From Candidatus Omnitrophota bacterium (GTDB taxonomy: Bacteria > Omnitrophota > Gorgyraeia > Gygaellales > Profunditerraquicolaceae), in contig JAKPTF010000106.1 of the NCBI GenBank assembly GCA_029571225.1, positions 1-44,274 on the forward strand: 44,274 nt of DNA, written 5' to 3'. Every line of letters begins with the position of its first letter. The first letter of the stretch is position 1. Made by a program: the position numbers and the translations under genes. Positions 23,142-31,610 of this stretch are shown one piece after another. The notes below the pieces were generated by a model. It had not been told where the DNA came from and searched no databases. It saw nothing but the letters and a program-made list of their open reading frames with translations.

Positions 23142-24135
23142 AGCGCTGACTCCCGAGTTGCTGCGTCTCAAACCTGGTTTTTTTTAGCTCTTTAACGGTG
23201 AAAAGAATTTTCATGCCTTTTATTATAGGTCCAAGTTGCCTTAAAATCAAATTTAATATTTTGCGGCAGGCAGGCCGGTCAACAGCGTGTATCATGGTGT
23301 ATAACGAGTACGGCCAGCCTGGCTGAACCGTCCTTAGATAACAATGGGATACATGCGGCACACGCGCCATGACGCTCGCAGCCCTTGCAACATCCACTTG
23401 ATCCACCTGCCATGCGACAAGGGCATTGGTTTTAAGCCCGATCTTATAATGGTCAAGGACAGCCCCGAACCTGCGGATGAGCTTTTTCTCCAGCGCGCGG
23501 GCGATAAGCCCGGTGACGTCTTGTTCAGTGCATTCGAGCGCCCGGGCAATGGGTAAAAACGGCCTGTCGGTAACGTCCAGCGGCATGGCCAGCGTTGGCA
23601 GGTATTTGCGGCAAAGGGGAATTGCGGCACGGTGAAATAAGCGCGTCCTGGACCGGCGCATGCTGAATGTCCCGGGGGCGCGGTCCATAAGCGGAAACCT
23701 CGCGTCGATCTTGAAAACCTTGACCGTTGGCAGGTCGAGACATTTTGACGCGCCGGTTTCTTTGCATATCCTGCGGACAAGTTCAGCCCGGCTCCCGACT
23801 GTCCTGCAACTGACGGTGAACCACATGTTGTATTCGTCGTCGCGAAGATAATTGTGCGTTACCTGAGGATATTCGTTGATAATATTGCCTGCGGCATTCA
23901 CGCGGCTGCGGGGGATTGCGAGCGCCGCCAGGCTAGACATAAAACCGGCTTTTTTAGTATCAATCACCGCCCCGATATACCTGATGATGCCTTTTTTCAG
24001 GAACAGCGCGGCCCTGGCCTTGATACATGAAACGGGAATATGCAGACGCCGGGCTATCGCGGCATACGGACGGGGATCAAGAGGAAAACCGTCCTGAAGA
24101 TGCGCCAGAATAAGCCGGTCTTGACTATCGAGCAT
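23086..24135 (-). CDS. Fused siroheme decarboxylase AhbA-AhbB
   Basis: Siroheme decarboxylase removes two carboxyl groups from siroheme to give 12,18-didecarboxysiroheme. AhbA and AhbB are usually separate Lrp/AsnC-like proteins; here both lie in one 349-residue chain. The first half (about 1-165) has a winged-helix start (LDSQDRLILAHLQDGFPLDPRPY) and THNYLRDDEYNMWFTV. The second half (about 185-335) has a second winged helix (LPIARALECTEQDVTGLI) and SHCYLRTVQPGWPYSLYTMIH. These paired motifs are those of the NirD/L/G/H and Ahb families. The start at 24135 overlaps ahbD by 11 bases; a longer frame to 24288 is just the opposite reading of ahbD. The last 25 residues after VKELKKT look non-family and overlap pilZ. 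Confidence 0.88.
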   Translation of the reverse strand: MLDSQDRLILAHLQDGFPLDPRPYAAIARRLHIPVSCIKARAALFLKKGIIRYIGAVIDTKKAGFMSSLAALAIPRSRVNAAGNIINEYPQVTHNYLRDDEYNMWFTVSCRTVGSRAELVRRICKETGASKCLDLPTVKVFKIDARFPLMDRAPGTFSMRRSRTRLFHRAAIPLCRKYLPTLAMPLDVTDRPFLPIARALECTEQDVTGLIARALEKKLIRRFGAVLDHYKIGLKTNALVAWQVDQVDVARAASVMARVPHVSHCYLRTVQPGWPYSLYTMIHAVDRPACRKILNLILRQLGPIIKGMKILFTVKELKKTRFETQQLGSQRCGREKKIQAGFRKAAGHL

Positions 24136-25126
24136 GGGTATTGGCAGTTTTGCGCATGACGCAATCCGGATCCTCTGACATATGATCGCCGTAATGGTAA
24201 TACGCGCGGGCCCTGCATCCGCCGCACGACCGTTTATGGGCGCACGTTCCGCAGGAACCGGCATACGCAAGCGTGCGCAATCCGGCAAAAACAGGATTGT
24301 CCTTCCAGAGAGAGCTAAACGACTCTTCGCGCACGTTACCCACTCGGATCGGCAGGTACGGGCAGGGATGCACGTCGCCGTTGGGAAGGATGCAGCAATA
24401 GCTCGTGCCTGCTAGACAGCCCCGCGCGAAACGCAGATCAATCCCCATTTTCATGGCAAGCGGCACGAACTGGGGGGCGCATACCGGTTTCAATTCTATA
24501 GCGCATTTCTTTTGTTTTAGCAATATCCGCTCCAGCACCAGGCGGATCTCGTCTGAACCGATAAACACGCTGCTGAGGTCCTTGCCGCGGCCCGTGGGCA
24601 CCAGAAAAAACACGTGGTGCGCCTTTGCACCGAGGCCTATGGCAAAATCGGTGATACCAATGACCTCGTTGAAATTCCGCCTTGTCACGGTCGTGTGCAC
24701 CTGGAAATCGAGCCCTTCGTCCCCGCACATCCGCATCGCGTTAACCGTGGACTGCCACGCCCCTGTATGCCTGCGGAACGCGTCATGCACCTGAGGTTTT
24801 ATACTGTCGAGGCTGATGCCCGCCCGCGCGATGCCGGCCTTTTTCAGGCGGCGGATTATATCAGGGGTGAACAGGGTACCGTTGGTGCCCAGGACCGGCC
24901 GCAGGCCGACTGACCTGGCGTGCGCGATCAGATCGAATATGTCCCGGCGCATAAGCGGCTCGCCGCCGCTGAGTATAATGATCTGAAACCCTGCCTTTGC
25001 GATCTCGTCAAGGAGCGCCTTGCCCTCTACGGTCGTCAATTCCTGCGGGTCCTTATCGCCGGCATCGCGATAGCAATGCTCGCATTTCAGGTTACAAGTC
25101 TTGGTAGTGTTCCATGAAATTATCAT
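24125..25126 (-). CDS. ahbD: Radical SAM heme synthase AhbD (NirJ2-like)
   Basis: AhbD oxidatively decarboxylates two propionates of Fe-coproporphyrin III to vinyls, giving heme. The 333-residue protein has the radical SAM triad C11xxxC15xxC18 in KTCNLKCEHC, the SAM-binding GGEPL and GTNGTL, and a C-terminal SPASM-like region with CGTC-AHKRSCGGC and a further cysteine, which binds an auxiliary [4Fe-4S] cluster. NTTKTCNLKCEHCYRDAG is close to AhbD/NirJ2. Assignment as AhbD, with its larger neighbour at 26075 as AhbC, follows from N-terminal form and operon content. It starts two bases after hemB. Confidence 0.85.
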   Translation of the reverse strand: MIISWNTTKTCNLKCEHCYRDAGDKDPQELTTVEGKALLDEIAKAGFQIIILSGGEPLMRRDIFDLIAHARSVGLRPVLGTNGTLFTPDIIRRLKKAGIARAGISLDSIKPQVHDAFRRHTGAWQSTVNAMRMCGDEGLDFQVHTTVTRRNFNEVIGITDFAIGLGAKAHHVFFLVPTGRGKDLSSVFIGSDEIRLVLERILLKQKKCAIELKPVCAPQFVPLAMKMGIDLRFARGCLAGTSYCCILPNGDVHPCPYLPIRVGNVREESFSSLWKDNPVFAGLRTLAYAGSCGTCAHKRSCGGCRARAYYHYGDHMSEDPDCVMRKTANTHAR

Positions 25127-25128
25127 AT

Positions 25129-26115
25129 TTATCGCTGCAGCATTCGCGCCGCTTCCAGCGCGTGGTACGTAATGATGATGTTCGCTCCCGCGCGTTTGAT
25201 GCCGGTCAATATCTCCATGACCGTTCGCTCCTCGTCGAGCCAGCCCATTTTCGAAGCGGCCTTGACCATGGCGAACTCGCCGCTGACGTTATACGCGGCA
25301 AGGGGAATGTTGCACTTCCGCCGTGCCCTGGCGATAATGTCCAGGTACGCCAAAGCGGGTTTGACCATGACGATATCCGCTCCCTCACTGATATCGAGCC
25401 GTATCTCGCGCAGCGCTTCGCGCGCGTTGGGCACATCCATCTGGTAAGACCTTCTGTCGCCGAACCTGGGAGCTGACCCAGCGGCCTGCCGGAACGGGCC
25501 GTAAAAAGCCGAAGCATATTTCGCGCTGTACGCCATAATCGGGCAATCTCTGAATCCCCGCGCGTCGAGGCCGGCGCGGATTTCTCTAACCTGTCCGTCC
25601 ACCATGGCTGACGGAGCGACCATATCAGCGCCCGCCTCCGCGTGGGAAACCGCAATCCTGCTCAGGAGTTCAAGCGTCGCGTCGTTATCGATGGATGCCG
25701 CGGAGCCTGCTCGCCTTACGATCCCGCAGTGGCCGTGCGAGGTGAATTCGCACAGGCACACGTCGGTAATAACGAGGATGCCCGGCACCGCATCCCGTAT
25801 CCGCCTGCACGCCTTCTGAACAATGCCGTCCCGCGCGTACGCGCCGGACCCAAGCTCGTCCTTCGAATCCGGAATGCCGAATAATAACACCGCTGGGATG
25901 CCCAGCTTCCTGGCAGCTTTCACTTCTTTGATCAGGTTATCAACGGAAAGCTGGAAATTCCCGGGCAGCGACGCAATAGGGTACTTCACTGACCTGCCTT
26001 CCCTGACAAAAAAAGGCATGACCAGGTCGTCTATGCTCAAGCCCGTCTCCCTGATAAGGCGGCGGTAATTCTCGTTAGCCCTGAGGCGCTTTGGCCGGTA
26101 TGCGGGGTATCTCAT
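25129..26115 (-). CDS. hemB: 5-aminolevulinate dehydratase (porphobilinogen synthase) HemB
   Basis: HemB condenses two 5-aminolevulinate molecules to porphobilinogen. The 328-residue protein has the zinc-binding cysteine triad in DVCLCEFTSHGHCG, and both Schiff-base lysines, in MAYSAKYASAFYGPFR and DIVMVKPALAYLD, so it is of the zinc-dependent class. GAGGAG lies upstream of the ATG. It overlaps the end of ahbC by 41 bases. Confidence 0.97.
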   Translation of the reverse strand: MRYPAYRPKRLRANENYRRLIRETGLSIDDLVMPFFVREGRSVKYPIASLPGNFQLSVDNLIKEVKAARKLGIPAVLLFGIPDSKDELGSGAYARDGIVQKACRRIRDAVPGILVITDVCLCEFTSHGHCGIVRRAGSAASIDNDATLELLSRIAVSHAEAGADMVAPSAMVDGQVREIRAGLDARGFRDCPIMAYSAKYASAFYGPFRQAAGSAPRFGDRRSYQMDVPNAREALREIRLDISEGADIVMVKPALAYLDIIARARRKCNIPLAAYNVSGEFAMVKAASKMGWLDEERTVMEILTGIKRAGANIIITYHALEAARMLQR

Positions 26116-27283
26116 ACTCTGTCTCCTCGGTGATCCCTATCTCTTCGTCGCTCAGATAGCAGGCGGGGTCTTGCTGCCACATATCGCCGTACACCGCCTC
26201 TGCCCGTGCCCTGAAATTCGCGTTGCATAAATCCAGGTATTTGCACCTGCTGCAGCGGCCCTTGATATGCGAGGCGCGGTTTTTGAGCTTATTCATGATA
26301 TCGTCCGACGTGTCCATCCAGATGTCTCCGAATTTCCGCTTCGTCACGTTGCCGAAAGTATGCGACTGCCAGAACTGGTCCGCATGGACATTCCCCTGAT
26401 TATCGACATTCGCAATCGCGATGCCCGATGCATTTCCCTTATTATACCGCAAAAGGGTAAGGATCTCCTGCGCCTTGCGGGGATCATTTTTAAGCGCGCG
26501 TAAATACACATACACCGCATCGGCGTGATTGTCAACGGTCAGGACCTCTTTGTGTATCCCCCGTTTGAACATGGACTCGGCCCAATCACAGATAGAATCA
26601 ATACAGTGCCTCATATCCGCGCGCGGCAGGTCATCTTCGGTCATGGACGAGCCCCTGCCCGAATAGACAAGGTGATAAAAACAGACCCGGTCGATCGCCT
26701 CGTCTTCGACAAGCTTGAAGATATCGCGGATATCGGGATAATTGTGGCGGGTAATAGTAAAACGCAAGCCGACCTTCTGTCTGACCGCCACCAAATTCCT
26801 GATGCCTTCGAGCGCTAGTGCAAATGCGCCCTGCCTGCCGCGGAACATATCATTGCGGCTGCCGATACCGTCAAGGCTGACCCCGACGTAATCAATGCCG
26901 GCATTCTTTATCTGCTTTGCCGCCTGCTTTGTGATCAGCGTGCCGTTGGTCGAGATTACGGTCCGGATATGATGCGCATGCGCGAACGCATTCAGCTCGA
27001 ACAGGTCCTTGCGCATCAGGGGCTCTCCCCCTGAAAACAGCAATACCGGAACCCGGAACTCCTCCAGGTCCAGGATCATGGCCTTTGCCTGGTCAGTGGT
27101 CAGCTCATTGGCGTACTCGGCGTTGGCCGAATTCGAATAACAATGGATGCAGGAAAGGTTGCAGCGCCGCGACACGTTCCACACGACAATAGGCCTGCGG
27201 CTGGATGAAGTCATGTCCGCGCGGTAACGAAGTTCGTCGCCGTATGACTCAAGATCGCACAAAAGCCTGGTTATACTGATCAT
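26075..27283 (-). CDS. ahbC: Radical SAM 12,18-didecarboxysiroheme deacetylase AhbC (NirJ1-like)
   Basis: AhbC removes two acetate side chains from didecarboxysiroheme to give Fe-coproporphyrin III. The 402-residue protein begins MISITRLL and has RRPIVVWNVSRRCNLSC with the radical SAM cysteines C41, C45 and C48, the GGEPL motif, STNGTL, and a C-terminal SPASM-like set of cysteines in GRCSRCKYLDLC and DPACY. The N terminus and length are typical of AhbC/NirJ1. AAAGGA precedes the start. It sits between cobA-hemD and hemB. Confidence 0.88.
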   Translation of the reverse strand: MISITRLLCDLESYGDELRYRADMTSSSRRPIVVWNVSRRCNLSCIHCYSNSANAEYANELTTDQAKAMILDLEEFRVPVLLFSGGEPLMRKDLFELNAFAHAHHIRTVISTNGTLITKQAAKQIKNAGIDYVGVSLDGIGSRNDMFRGRQGAFALALEGIRNLVAVRQKVGLRFTITRHNYPDIRDIFKLVEDEAIDRVCFYHLVYSGRGSSMTEDDLPRADMRHCIDSICDWAESMFKRGIHKEVLTVDNHADAVYVYLRALKNDPRKAQEILTLLRYNKGNASGIAIANVDNQGNVHADQFWQSHTFGNVTKRKFGDIWMDTSDDIMNKLKNRASHIKGRCSRCKYLDLCNANFRARAEAVYGDMWQQDPACYLSDEEIGITEETEYEIPRIPAKAPQG

Positions 27284-27284
27284 G

Positions 27285-28802
27285 TTATCCTTTATACGCC
27301 TTCAGGACAGCGGCTGCCAAGCCGTCCAGGGTGTACTCCTTTGCCTCGATGCTGACCTTCAACCCGTATTCTTCGCAGGTTCGCGAGGTGACCGGGCCGA
27401 TGGACGCGACCCTGAATCGGTTCTTTTTCGAAAATATCTGCCTGCGCGAAAAAACCTTGAAGAACCCGTGCACGCAGGAAGAGCTCGTGAAGGTTACAAG
27501 GTCGAAATCTTTCAGATATCCCGGGTCAGTGATCCTTTCGCTGCGCAACACTGCCTTATACGCCGGGATAACCCTGACATGCGCGCCGAGCGCCGCAAGG
27601 CCGTCAGGCAGGACATCCCGTGCCTCCTGAGCGCGCACGATAAGGATGTTCGACCCTTTTACTCCGGCCTTCTTTAATGCCTTCAAAAGACCTTCCTGGG
27701 TATAATTTCCTGGCTGCACGTCATTGCGCAAACCCAAAGACTCCACCGTCTCTTTTGTCTTCGGGCCTATGGACGCCACCTTAACGCCCTGAAGGCTACG
27801 GACATCCATGTTGAGCGCGATCAACCGCTGTTTAAAGAATTTGACGCCGTTCTGGCTTGTAAAGATCACCCAGTGAAAATCCTCTATCTGCCTTATGGCG
27901 GAGTCCAGCGCCCGGTAATCGGAAAGCGCGGCAATCGAAATAAGCGGCAGCGCCGTGCAATCAGCTCCGCTTTGCTCGAGCCGCTGCGACAGGCGGCTGT
28001 TGTCTTCCGCAGGCAAAGTAACCAGAATACGTTTGCCGAAGAGGGGCTGTTGCTCGAACCAATTAAGCTTCCTGCGCAAAGAAACCACTTCCCCAACAAC
28101 AAGGATCGCCGGCGGGCTGATAGAGGCGGCGCGGGCGTCTTTAACGATGGTTGCAAGAGTCGCGCTCACGGTCTTCTGCCGCGGCAGGGTTCCCCACTGA
28201 ATCAGGCAGCACGGGGTTTCTGGCGGCCTCCCGTGCCTGACCAACGCAGCTACGATATTACCGAGGTTCTCAACTCCCATCAAGAAAACAAGAGTACCGA
28301 TGCCCGTTGAAATCTTGTCCCAGGCGATGCTAGAATCCTCTTTTGCCGGGTCTTCCTGGCCGGTAAACACCGCAAAGCCGGATGTGAATCCCCGGTGCGT
28401 GACCGGAACTCCGGCGAACGCAGGCACCGATATGGCGCTGGTCACCCCGGGCACGACCTGAAAAGGGATTTTCGCCTTCACAAGCTCCAGTATCTCTTCG
28501 CCTCCCCTGCCGAACACGAACGGATCCCCGCCCTTTAACCGCACGACACGCAAACCTTTTTTTGCAAGCGAAACCAGGAGCGCGTTGATCCTGTGCTGGG
28601 GCAGGGAATGCTTGCTCGACGCTTTGCCAGCGTAATATAGCTGCGCCGCAGGCGGGATATGCGCAAGTATCCGGGGATTCGCGAGGCGGTCATAGACAAC
28701 TGCGTCAGCGTTCTGAAGAAGCCGTACCGCTTTGACTGTTATGAGCTCCGGGTCCCCGGGACCTGCGCCTACCAGATATACAATCCCCTTCTTAAGCGCC
28801 AT
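27285..28802 (-). CDS. Uroporphyrinogen-III C-methyltransferase / uroporphyrinogen-III synthase fusion
   Basis: A 505-residue two-domain enzyme. Residues about 1-245 are the SAM-dependent methyltransferase CobA/SUMT (VYLVGAGPGDPELIT, VVRLKGGDPFVFGRGGEE, VVPGVTSAISVPAFAGVPVTHR), which makes precorrin-2. Residues about 255-505 are HemD (GKRILVTLPAEDN, WVIFTSQNGVKFF, VASIGPKTKETVESLG, FTSSSCVHGFF), which closes and rearranges hydroxymethylbilane to uroporphyrinogen III. The fusion is known in other bacteria. AAGGAG precedes the start. It overlaps hemC by 11 bases, and the pair hemC-cobA/hemD takes porphobilinogen to precorrin-2. Confidence 0.96.
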   Translation of the reverse strand: MALKKGIVYLVGAGPGDPELITVKAVRLLQNADAVVYDRLANPRILAHIPPAAQLYYAGKASSKHSLPQHRINALLVSLAKKGLRVVRLKGGDPFVFGRGGEEILELVKAKIPFQVVPGVTSAISVPAFAGVPVTHRGFTSGFAVFTGQEDPAKEDSSIAWDKISTGIGTLVFLMGVENLGNIVAALVRHGRPPETPCCLIQWGTLPRQKTVSATLATIVKDARAASISPPAILVVGEVVSLRRKLNWFEQQPLFGKRILVTLPAEDNSRLSQRLEQSGADCTALPLISIAALSDYRALDSAIRQIEDFHWVIFTSQNGVKFFKQRLIALNMDVRSLQGVKVASIGPKTKETVESLGLRNDVQPGNYTQEGLLKALKKAGVKGSNILIVRAQEARDVLPDGLAALGAHVRVIPAYKAVLRSERITDPGYLKDFDLVTFTSSSCVHGFFKVFSRRQIFSKKNRFRVASIGPVTSRTCEEYGLKVSIEAKEYTLDGLAAAVLKAYKG

Positions 28803-29715
28803 TGCGTATCTCCTTTAAAATCTTCGCGCCTCCATAGCGCAGTACCTGGCGCGCCAGTCGCCTGCCAAGTTTTTGCCCATCGCGCACCGGCGCTGACGCC
28901 CTGAGCCTGACCATATCCCTGCCGTCGAGCGAAATGACCATACCCTCCAATATCATGCGCCTGCCGGAAACCCGCGCGAAAGCAGCTACCGGCATCCTGC
29001 AACCCGCGTTGCTTTCCCGCAGGAACGCGCGCTCTGCGTCGACGCAGGCGTGAGAAACAGGGTCATCGAGCGCGCTGACAAGCCGTTTGACAAATGCGTC
29101 ATTGGCGCGCGCCTCAATCCCAAGCGCCCCCTGCCCTGACTGGGGAAGCGCCAGTTCGACCGGGACGGGCCGGACCCGGACGCCAGTGATGCCGAGCCTG
29201 CGCAGTCCTGCGGCGGCGACAATGATAGCGTCGTATTCCCGCGCGTGCAGTTTGCGGATGCGCGTATCAAGATTGCCGCGCAAGCCGATTACCTTCAGAT
29301 CCGGCCTGATATGCAAAATCTGAGCCTGCCGCCTCAAGCTGGATGTGCCGACGCATGCGCTGCGTGGAAGGGAAAATATGCTATACCCGTTTCGCGAGAT
29401 CAGGACATCTCGGGGGTCCTGGCGCCTTGTCACCGCTGCGAGGCAAAGACCGCGGGGCAACTTTGACGGAAGGTCCTTGACACTGTGTACGGCGATGTCG
29501 ATCTTCTTTTCCCGCAGCGCATCTTCGATCTCTTTGACAAAAATGCCCGTGTCATTTCTGCCCCATTGTTTCACGCGGTCGCCCATCGTCTTTATCGTCT
29601 CCAGGATGAATTCGCGCCCCGGGCAAATCCTGTGAAGCGCCCTGATGACCAAACCGGTCTGGGCAACGGACAGCATGCTGCCCCTGGCTCCAACGATAAT
29701 ACGCGCCCGCTTCAC
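28792..29715 (-). CDS. hemC: Hydroxymethylbilane synthase HemC
   Basis: HemC polymerises four porphobilinogens on a dipyrromethane cofactor. The 307-residue protein starts at the GTG at 29715, whose bases overlap the hemA stop (GTGA); a longer frame to 29763 would lie in hemA. It has RIIVGARGSMLSVAQT, the arginine-rich SLRRQAQILHIRPDLKVIGLRGNLDTRI, and the cofactor cysteine in ESNAGCRMPVAAFA. Length is normal. Confidence 0.96.
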   Translation of the reverse strand: MKRARIIVGARGSMLSVAQTGLVIRALHRICPGREFILETIKTMGDRVKQWGRNDTGIFVKEIEDALREKKIDIAVHSVKDLPSKLPRGLCLAAVTRRQDPRDVLISRNGYSIFSLPRSACVGTSSLRRQAQILHIRPDLKVIGLRGNLDTRIRKLHAREYDAIIVAAAGLRRLGITGVRVRPVPVELALPQSGQGALGIEARANDAFVKRLVSALDDPVSHACVDAERAFLRESNAGCRMPVAAFARVSGRRMILEGMVISLDGRDMVRLRASAPVRDGQKLGRRLARQVLRYGGAKILKEIRNGA

Positions 29716-30758
29716 GGCAGTGCCCTTTCCGGGCGGCGCCCGCCCGCAGAAAACCGGCAGCACACTGATTCAACGCACTGCGCTATGATCGCCCTGGCAT
29801 CCCGGGCCGCGGCCATGCGCTCCCGGATGTTGGCGTCGCGAACGGACGCGAGATCGTCAATATTATACACATAAACATTGTCAATCGTGTTGGCCTGCGG
29901 GTCGATATTGCGGGGGACACCCAGGTCGATGAAGAAAAGCGGCTCATTATCTCGCGCACGCACCGCCGCCTGCGCCTGGTCCCTGCTGATCACAAAATGC
30001 GGAGCGTTTGTAGAGCTGATGATGATATCGCAACGTTCCAGGCAGGACGCCAGGTCATCAAACGCCACGGCCCTGCCGCCGAATATGCGGGCCAGCTCCT
30101 GCGCCTTGGCCAGCGTGCGGTTGGCGACAAGTATGGTGGAAACCCCGCGAGAGTGCAGATTCTTTACGGTCATCTCCCCAATCTTGCCCGCCCCGATGAT
30201 AAGAACGGTCTTGCCTTCGAGCGTCTCGAAGATCTTGCGCGCAAGCTCTATGGCCGCGGTGGAGATCGAGACTGCGCCTTTGCCGATCTGGGTCTCGGTG
30301 CGGACCCGTTTGCCCACGCGTATCGCCTCTTCGAAGATATAGTCGAGCGTCCGGCCGAGGGTATTGAGCGAACGGGCCCTGAAATACGCGTCTTTGACCT
30401 GGCCGAAGATCTGCGTTTCTCCGACGATCATTGAATCGAGGGAAGACACAACCTCAAACAGATGGTTCACGGCGTCCCTATCCTTTTTTTCATAGATGTA
30501 CTGCGAAAGCTGGCGGGGATCAAGGCCGTGGAAGTCGGCAAGGAACGAAACGAGCGGGTCGCCCTCAGAAGCGCCGTTTTCGACCACCGCGTACAATTCG
30601 GTGCGATTGCACGTCGACAGGATCAAGTTCTCCCTGACTGACCCGCGGTTCTTCAACGCTAGAAGCGCCCGGTCCAGTTTGGCTTTCGGGAAAGACACTT
30701 TTTCCCTGATCTCGATCGGGGCTGTCTTATGATTGATCCCCAGTACCCTGATGTTCAT
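29712..30758 (-). CDS. hemA: Glutamyl-tRNA reductase HemA, lacking most of the dimerisation domain
   Basis: HemA reduces glutamyl-tRNA to glutamate-1-semialdehyde, the committed step. The catalytic domain is intact: LGINHKTAPIEIREK, the nucleophilic cysteine in LSTCNRTELYAVV, and GETQIFGQVKDAY. The NADPH domain is also present (VLIIGAGKIGEMTVKNL, ANRTLAKAQELA, IDLGVPRNIDP). At 348 residues it is about 70-90 shorter than usual: after the spinal helix (IRERMAAARDARAIIAQCVE) only about 20 residues remain, so the C-terminal dimerisation domain is missing. The end is fixed because hemC overlaps it. Whether it dimerises differently is unknown. Confidence 0.94.
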   Translation of the reverse strand: MNIRVLGINHKTAPIEIREKVSFPKAKLDRALLALKNRGSVRENLILSTCNRTELYAVVENGASEGDPLVSFLADFHGLDPRQLSQYIYEKKDRDAVNHLFEVVSSLDSMIVGETQIFGQVKDAYFRARSLNTLGRTLDYIFEEAIRVGKRVRTETQIGKGAVSISTAAIELARKIFETLEGKTVLIIGAGKIGEMTVKNLHSRGVSTILVANRTLAKAQELARIFGGRAVAFDDLASCLERCDIIISSTNAPHFVISRDQAQAAVRARDNEPLFFIDLGVPRNIDPQANTIDNVYVYNIDDLASVRDANIRERMAAARDARAIIAQCVESVCCRFSAGGRRPERALP

Positions 30759-30783
30759 AACTGCCTTTGCGCGGTAACGGTGT

Positions 30784-31608
30784 TTATAAATACGAATGAA
30801 GGCCTTGAAAAAGGAACGACGAACCCAGATACGTGAAGATCATGACGAAAAAACCGGCAATCGCGTACCAGGCGCTGCGGTGGCCCTTCCATCCCCTCGC
30901 GACCCTGCCGTGAAGATACGCCAGATATACCAGCCACAACAACAACGCCCATGTTTCCTTCGGGTCCCAGCTCCAGAGCGCCCCCCAGGCGCGCTGCGCC
31001 CAGACAGATCCGCTGATGATGCCGATGCTCAGGGATATGAACCCGAGCGCGATCGTCTTATACCCCATTGAGTCGAGCATTCCCAGCGACGGAAGCCGGA
31101 AGAAGTTCTTATCCACCTTGCGGGATTTGATCTCAGCCTCCTGCCACAGATACAGCACCGCGAAACAAAATCCCAGGGCAAAACAGGCATACCCGATGAA
31201 ACACGACGTCACATGAAGGCCGAGCCACCTGCTTTGCAAGGCGGGTGGAAGGGGTTTAACCGCGTTATCAACGAACCGGGCAGCGCCCAGCAAAGCTGCG
31301 ACCAGCGGCATGGCAAGGATCGCGTTGACGCTGCTGCCGCTTTTGAGCTCAGAGATCCAGAAGGCGGCCACAAGAAGCCAGGCGAAAAAAAGCAGGGACT
31401 CGTGTAAACCCAGGACCGAAAACCCGCCTGCGGCGAAGGAACGCAGGGCCAGGACCGACGATAGAAATACAAACCCCGCGAGTACGAACGAACGCGCAAG
31501 CGCCCGGACAAACCTGCGCTGACCGACGAAATGCAGGATATACAGGCATGCGCCGGCGAACAGGGTTGCGAATGCGGCGTTGAACAATAACGGGATAAAG
31601 TTGTCCAT
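30784..31608 (-). CDS. HemX/CcsA-like polytopic membrane protein
   Basis: A 274-residue membrane protein with about eight helices. It has the CcsA tryptophan-rich motif (RAWGALWSWDPKETWALLLWL) and histidines in SRWLGLHVTSCFIGY, so it could bind heme, yet it lies next to hemA where other bacteria place hemX. The start at 31608 is two bases after the preceding stop; a longer frame to 31674 lies inside that gene. It could serve cytochrome c maturation as a second CcsA, or affect HemA as HemX does in Bacillus. Confidence 0.8.
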   Translation of the reverse strand: MDNFIPLLFNAAFATLFAGACLYILHFVGQRRFVRALARSFVLAGFVFLSSVLALRSFAAGGFSVLGLHESLLFFAWLLVAAFWISELKSGSSVNAILAMPLVAALLGAARFVDNAVKPLPPALQSRWLGLHVTSCFIGYACFALGFCFAVLYLWQEAEIKSRKVDKNFFRLPSLGMLDSMGYKTIALGFISLSIGIISGSVWAQRAWGALWSWDPKETWALLLWLVYLAYLHGRVARGWKGHRSAWYAIAGFFVMIFTYLGSSFLFQGLHSYL

Positions 31609-31610
31609 GT

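Noticed and set aside
23086-24288. Longer start for the AhbA-AhbB fusion at 24288
   Set aside because: The extra 51 residues are a shifted reading of ahbD, and the family N terminus begins at 24135.
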